Positions 6,472-9,433 of a DNA stretch of 9,433 bases are shown one piece after another (position 1 is the first letter of the stretch; the number at the start of each line of letters is the position of its first letter). The notes beneath the pieces were generated by a model, which searched no databases, was not told where the DNA came from, and saw only the letters and a program-made list of their open reading frames with translations. The stretch comes from Desulfocapsa sulfexigens (GTDB lineage: Bacteria; Desulfobacterota; Desulfobulbia; Desulfobulbales; Desulfocapsaceae), in assembly GCA_015661935.1 (NCBI GenBank), contig DQVD01000201.1, forward strand, positions 1-9,433. The letters are read 5' to 3'. Position numbers and translations under genes: made by a program.

Positions 6472-8058
6472 ATGCAATATTGGAAGACATATCTTTCGAT
6501 GGCAGCGCTTGGTTTAATGATTGCAAGCCCTTCATTTGCAACAACCAAAGCATCAATTAATACTCAGGACGAGGCCATCAAAGAGGCCAATGTTAAGTGT
6601 ATTAATTGTCATCAGAAAGAGAACTACTCACTCGTTATGCAGTGGAAAAACTCTCCCCATGCAGCGGCTCAGGACGGCTCTGTTGCCTGTTTCAACTGTC
6701 ATGCAGCTGATGAGGGTGATGAGTTATCTTATATGCACGAAGGTGCATTAATTAAAACCCTTTTAACTCCAAAGGATTGTGGGTATTGTCATGCTGACGA
6801 AGTAAAACAGCAGGCTCCTTCCCATCATGCTTCTGCTGGTCAGATCATGGCGTCACTCGATAACGTGGTTGGTGAAGTTATCTGTTCCATGGAAGATAAA
6901 GCTGATGCCGTTAACGGTTGTTGGCAGTGTCATGGTAGTATCGTCAAGGTTTTGAAAGATAAGGATGGCAAGCCTCTCCTGAATCAGCATAAAGCTGTTA
7001 TGCTCGACCCTATGACCTACCCCAATAGTGGTATTGGTCGTCTCCATGCAGATGGAACCAAGGGTGCATGTAATGCCTGTCATGGCAAACATTCCTTTAA
7101 AGCATCTACTGCACGCCAACCTGAAAACTGTGGAAAGTGCCATCTTGGTCCTGATCATCCACAAGCAGAGATTTATCTTGAGTCCAAACATGGTATCGCA
7201 TACTACAGCGCCACTCGTGATCGCGGTATGAATGGTATGAATATCCATAAATCCGGTAAATGGGTACTCGGTAAAGATTATTATACCGCACCAACCTGTT
7301 CTACCTGTCATATGGGCTCTTACATGAAGTCTGATGGGTCTGTTGCGCCAAATACCCATAATGTTGGTGATCGTATTTCCTGGACCCTTCGTCCGAAAGT
7401 ATCTGTTAAACTGAACCGTGTTGAATTTGAAGACGGTACTCAGAAAGATATCCCCGGCGAGATTGCTCCACAGGTTGGACAGCTTATCAAGTACAAAGAG
7501 TTCAAACTTGTTGAAGGCAAATGGAAGAAAGTACCGGTTGAGAAAGAGGCAATTAAAGTTGTTGCGTGGGAAGAACGTCGTGACAATATGAAAGCTGTAT
7601 GTAAACAGTGTCATAGTGAGCAGTCGGTAGACAGTTTCTACGTTCAGTTTGACGCACTCGTTGTAACCTACAATGAGAAGTTTGCAAAACCTGCCAAGAA
7701 AATGTACGGAATGGCCAAGGCAGATGGTCTTGTTCATGGTTCTACCTTCCATACCGAGCTTGGATGGCACTGGTGGGAACTCTGGCATCATGAGGGACGT
7801 CGCGCACGTCACGGTGCTGCTATGCAGGGACCGGATTACACCCATTGGCATGGAATGTATGATGTTGCTCACAACTTCTATTTTAAATTCATCCCTGAGC
7901 TTATGCATCTTGCAGAGGCCAAAGGAATGGGCGAGAAGTACAAGAAAGTTGTTGGTGAAATTCTGGCAAAACCCGAGCATCAGTGGTACCAGAAGGGCTT
8001 TGGAGAAGATGTTATGAAGGACATCAAAGCTGAAGAAAAAGCACGTTACAAACAGTAA
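6472..8058 (+). CDS. hao: Octaheme cytochrome c of the hydroxylamine oxidoreductase (HAO) family, probably a nitrite/hydroxylamine reductase
   Basis: This 528-residue protein has a Sec signal (about 1-23, ending SPSFA) and exactly eight c-heme motifs: CINCH (43), CFNCH (73), CGYCH (103), CWQCH (150), CNACH (200), CGKCH (220), CSTCH (276) and CKQCH (377). The stretch 430-462 (WHWWELWHH, EGRRARHGAAMQGPDY, WHGMYDVAHNFY) is the characteristic C-terminal helical region of the HAO family. Family knowledge: in nitrifiers the fourth heme is a P460 cross-linked to a Tyr and the enzyme oxidises hydroxylamine. Homologs in anaerobes lack that link and reduce nitrite or hydroxylamine. Whether Tyr456 or another Tyr aligns with the cross-linking residue cannot be settled by eye. 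A quinone module upstream and the anaerobic setting favour the reductive role (inference). A strong ribosome site (GGGAGG, 6457-6462) precedes the ATG and a terminator follows. Confidence 0.92.
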   Translation: MQYWKTYLSMAALGLMIASPSFATTKASINTQDEAIKEANVKCINCHQKENYSLVMQWKNSPHAAAQDGSVACFNCHAADEGDELSYMHEGALIKTLLTPKDCGYCHADEVKQQAPSHHASAGQIMASLDNVVGEVICSMEDKADAVNGCWQCHGSIVKVLKDKDGKPLLNQHKAVMLDPMTYPNSGIGRLHADGTKGACNACHGKHSFKASTARQPENCGKCHLGPDHPQAEIYLESKHGIAYYSATRDRGMNGMNIHKSGKWVLGKDYYTAPTCSTCHMGSYMKSDGSVAPNTHNVGDRISWTLRPKVSVKLNRVEFEDGTQKDIPGEIAPQVGQLIKYKEFKLVEGKWKKVPVEKEAIKVVAWEERRDNMKAVCKQCHSEQSVDSFYVQFDALVVTYNEKFAKPAKKMYGMAKADGLVHGSTFHTELGWHWWELWHHEGRRARHGAAMQGPDYTHWHGMYDVAHNFYFKFIPELMHLAEAKGMGEKYKKVVGEILAKPEHQWYQKGFGEDVMKDIKAEEKARYKQ

Positions 8059-8078
8059 TCTGCAGTTCTGTTAGGAAT

Positions 8079-8130
8079 TACGCTTCGGAATCATTTCTGA
8101 TTCCGGAGCGTATTTTTCTCTTTTTTTTGT
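8079..8130 (+). terminator. Intrinsic terminator after the HAO gene
   Basis: Arms ACGCTTCGGAATCA (8080-8093) and TGATTCCGGAGCGT (8098-8111) pair fully with one wobble, plus an outer T-A pair, around a 4-base loop. A T-rich tract follows (8111-8130, with eight consecutive T). This ends the main operon. Confidence 0.92.
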
Positions 8131-8152
8131 TTTAACCTCTAAAGATGATTTC

Positions 8153-8197
8153 GGTTTAGGCTTGCTGATTATTCTTGTCAATCATCAAGCCTAAACC
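8153..8197. repeat. Long near-perfect inverted repeat downstream of the terminator
   Basis: GGTTTAGGCTTG (8153-8164) is the exact reverse complement of CAAGCCTAAACC (8186-8197). A further TGATT/AATCA pair lies inside after one mismatch, with a 9-base loop (8171-8179). No T tract follows on either strand, so it is not a standard terminator. It sits 35 bases upstream of the next gene's start and could be an operator or an mRNA 5'-end structure. No convincing promoter was seen in 8131-8232. Confidence 0.7.
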
Positions 8198-8232
8198 CTA
8201 AACATTTCACCTCTTAGTAAAAGGAAAACTGA

Positions 8233-8904
8233 ATGAAATTCTCTATAACAATGCAATACAAAAGCCTTTTTCTGGCTTTGATTCTGGTACTTTTTGTTTC
8301 TGGTGTCGCAACCTGTCAAACTGTTGATTATAAAGCAATGTCTAAAGCAGATCTGCAGAAGAAGATTGCTGCTTTTGGCTTAGGACTTGATTCGTATGTT
8401 GTAGGGCAAAAAATAAATGAAGCCCAACTTGCAACTTCAAAAAAAGACCATGATTATAAGGCCTATCCAGGGACTGTGAAGTTTAAGGACGGGGATGTTT
8501 TTGTTATTATAGATGAAAAAACAAATGTAGTAATAGCGGTATATAAAAGGAATAAAAAAGCAAATAAAAATGATTTTAAGATCATGATCAGTGATCTCAT
8601 GATGCAGTACGGTGAACCGACCACTGAAGCTCATGGGAAGACCATTTACTGGAACTATGGTGAGGATGGTTTTATCAGTGAGGAATTGTACCGGACAGTC
8701 AAATCACAAGGACAACTTGAGACTCTTATCGTGCTTGCTACTGTAAAATTTACATCGTCTGAAAATGTAGCAACTATGACGGATATGATTGATGCGATGG
8801 ATAAACGAAATAAAGATAAAGAATTGAAAAAAGAAGATGTGACCAGTGATCAGTATCTGATGATTCAGTCAGATATTCTTACTCAAAAATATATGGAGAA
8901 GTAG
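8233..8904 (+). CDS. Exported protein of unknown function
   Basis: I do not recognise this 223-residue protein. It starts with a signal sequence (hydrophobic core about 11-26, ending GVATC). Cys28 could be a lipoprotein Cys, but Thr before it is a poor lipobox residue, so ordinary Sec cleavage is as likely. It has no CxxCH motif, and its only Cys is Cys28. The mature part is mixed alpha/beta by eye, with a YGEPT...GKTIYWNYG stretch around 125-142 and a charged C-terminal third (DKRNKDKELKKED). AAAAGGAAAA upstream gives a plausible ribosome site. It follows the terminator of the HAO operon and precedes two more genes at short spacing, so it may head a second transcript or be expressed by read-through. 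A periplasmic accessory role is a guess from context only. Confidence 0.75.
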   Translation: MKFSITMQYKSLFLALILVLFVSGVATCQTVDYKAMSKADLQKKIAAFGLGLDSYVVGQKINEAQLATSKKDHDYKAYPGTVKFKDGDVFVIIDEKTNVVIAVYKRNKKANKNDFKIMISDLMMQYGEPTTEAHGKTIYWNYGEDGFISEELYRTVKSQGQLETLIVLATVKFTSSENVATMTDMIDAMDKRNKDKELKKEDVTSDQYLMIQSDILTQKYMEK

Positions 8905-8927
8905 ATATTTTTCTTTTCAGGAAAGTT

Positions 8928-9251
8928 ATGATTAAAATAATTTTAGTAGTAAGCAGTCTTGTGCTTTTTATTTCTGCGGCGATATCAGCTGATTTACCCG
9001 ATAGCTCAAAATTGCCCAGGATGCCGGATACCTATCGTAATAGTGATTATAAAGATCTCAATAAGAGAAATCCTTATGGAATGTCAATTTTTGACAAGGC
9101 TGAGGATTTGGCTGAAGAGGAGTATTTCGGTGCTGAAGTTGTACCTTTAGAGGAATCCAGAAGGATATTGAGAGAACGCAAGAAACAGAAAGAAGAGCAG
9201 CAGCTTAAAGAAAAAAAAGATACGATTAAACTCAAGGGAGGAAGTAAATGA
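8928..9251 (+). CDS. Small exported charged protein of unknown function
   Basis: This 107-residue protein has a Sec signal (about 1-21, ending AAISA) and a short mature part. The middle is rich in Pro, Asp and Tyr (LPDSSKLPRMPDTYRNSDYK). The C-terminal stretch from about 75 is highly charged and probably a single helix (RRILRERKKQKEEQQLKEKK). There are no Cys residues and no heme motif. It starts 23 bases after the previous gene, with AGGA as ribosome site. Its stop overlaps the next ATG by four bases (ATGA), so it is probably co-translated with the cytochrome that follows. Family not recognised. Confidence 0.7.
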   Translation: MIKIILVVSSLVLFISAAISADLPDSSKLPRMPDTYRNSDYKDLNKRNPYGMSIFDKAEDLAEEEYFGAEVVPLEESRRILRERKKQKEEQQLKEKKDTIKLKGGSK

Positions 9252-9433
9252 AGAAACGCTATTTGGTAAAATTTGCCGGAATGGCAGCTGCCTTTGGCCT
9301 TGTAATGGCTTTAGGTCAGCTGTCAGGCCTCCTGTTGAAGAATGCATGCACTGTCATGACGTGAAACAGTATCAGCATGAGTTGAAAAATTCTGTCCACG
9401 CTTTTGATAAGGATAAGAAAGAGATTAGCTGTG
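9248..9433 (+). pseudogene. Start of a secreted c-type cytochrome with an apparent -1 frame break; runs off the window
   Basis: ATG at 9248 has a strong ribosome site (GGGAGG, 9237-9242) and opens a clear signal peptide (MKKRYLVKFAGMAAAFGLVM...). That frame stops at TGA 9362-9364. In another frame (codons starting at 9340) the DNA reads ECMHCHDVKQYQHELKNSVH and continues open to the window end, where a second Cys (9430-9432) may begin a further heme motif. CMHCH (9343-9357) plus nearby His residues are typical of a multiheme cytochrome. Signal and heme parts are therefore out of register by one base somewhere in about 9310-9340. Possible causes are a one-base deletion in the cell, a sequence error, or programmed -1 shifting. 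No slippery heptamer was obvious, so error or mutation is favoured. The rest of the gene lies outside the window. Confidence 0.65.

Noticed and set aside
6853..7980. Long minus-strand open frame (375 codons) opposite the octaheme gene
   Set aside because: It lies wholly antisense to a gene with eight heme motifs and clear homology. Its composition (many Thr/Ile/Met/Phe) looks like a shadow, and it has no recognisable domain.
8153..8165. GGTTTAGGCTTGC as a sigma-54 promoter for the exported protein gene
   Set aside because: GG and GC are separated by 9 bases rather than the strict 10, and the sequence is fully explained as the arm of an inverted repeat.
1..9433. CRISPR array, tRNA or rRNA genes, or complete insertion sequence
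   Set aside because: No regularly spaced direct repeats, cloverleaf sequence or rRNA-like stretches were seen, and only a transposase tip is present at the left edge.

Overview
The window reads as a piece of a moderately AT-rich anaerobic bacterial chromosome, most likely a deltaproteobacterium in the broad sense (Desulfobacterota, for example the Desulfobulbus or Desulfuromonas side). This is an inference from the gene content: several multiheme c-type cytochromes, an NrfC/NrfD-type quinone-linked module, a c-heme sensor kinase paired with a sigma-54 activator, and an octaheme protein of the hydroxylamine oxidoreductase (HAO) family.

Layout. At 1-438 lies an odd reading frame that joins the C-terminal signature of an IS200-like/REP-associated Y1 transposase to an acidic segment resembling the C-terminal part of FmdB-type zinc-ribbon proteins. 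At 449-3391, on the minus strand, is a two-gene operon: a membrane histidine kinase with a periplasmic heme-c domain (Tll0287-like/DUF3365, motif CLGCH), followed 6 bases later by an NtrC-family response regulator. The 371-base divergent intergenic region (3392-3762) holds three copies of a 16-base dyad (about GTTACC-N4-GGTAWC), a good -24/-12 sigma-54 promoter at 3626-3641, and a seven-codon leader frame that abuts the first structural gene. At 3763-8058, on the plus strand, is the target operon: a membrane-anchored tetraheme cytochrome, a Tat-exported ferredoxin-like subunit, an NrfD/PsrC membrane subunit (these three overlap by one base each), then a gap with a strong RNA hairpin, then the octaheme HAO-family protein and a clear intrinsic terminator. 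At 8233-9433 are two small exported proteins of unknown function and the start of another c-type cytochrome gene whose frame is broken just before its first heme motif.

How it may work together (inference). The heme-c kinase senses a redox state or small ligand in the periplasm and phosphorylates the regulator. The regulator binds the tandem dyads at about -86 and -118 and drives the sigma-54 promoter. The induced proteins would pass electrons from menaquinol through the NrfD/Fe-S/tetraheme module to the periplasmic octaheme enzyme. By family knowledge, HAO-like proteins in anaerobes usually reduce nitrite and/or hydroxylamine (and possibly NO), rather than oxidise hydroxylamine as in nitrifiers. 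The complete set (sensor, operator, sigma-54 promoter, quinol module, terminal octaheme enzyme) is the most interesting content of the window.
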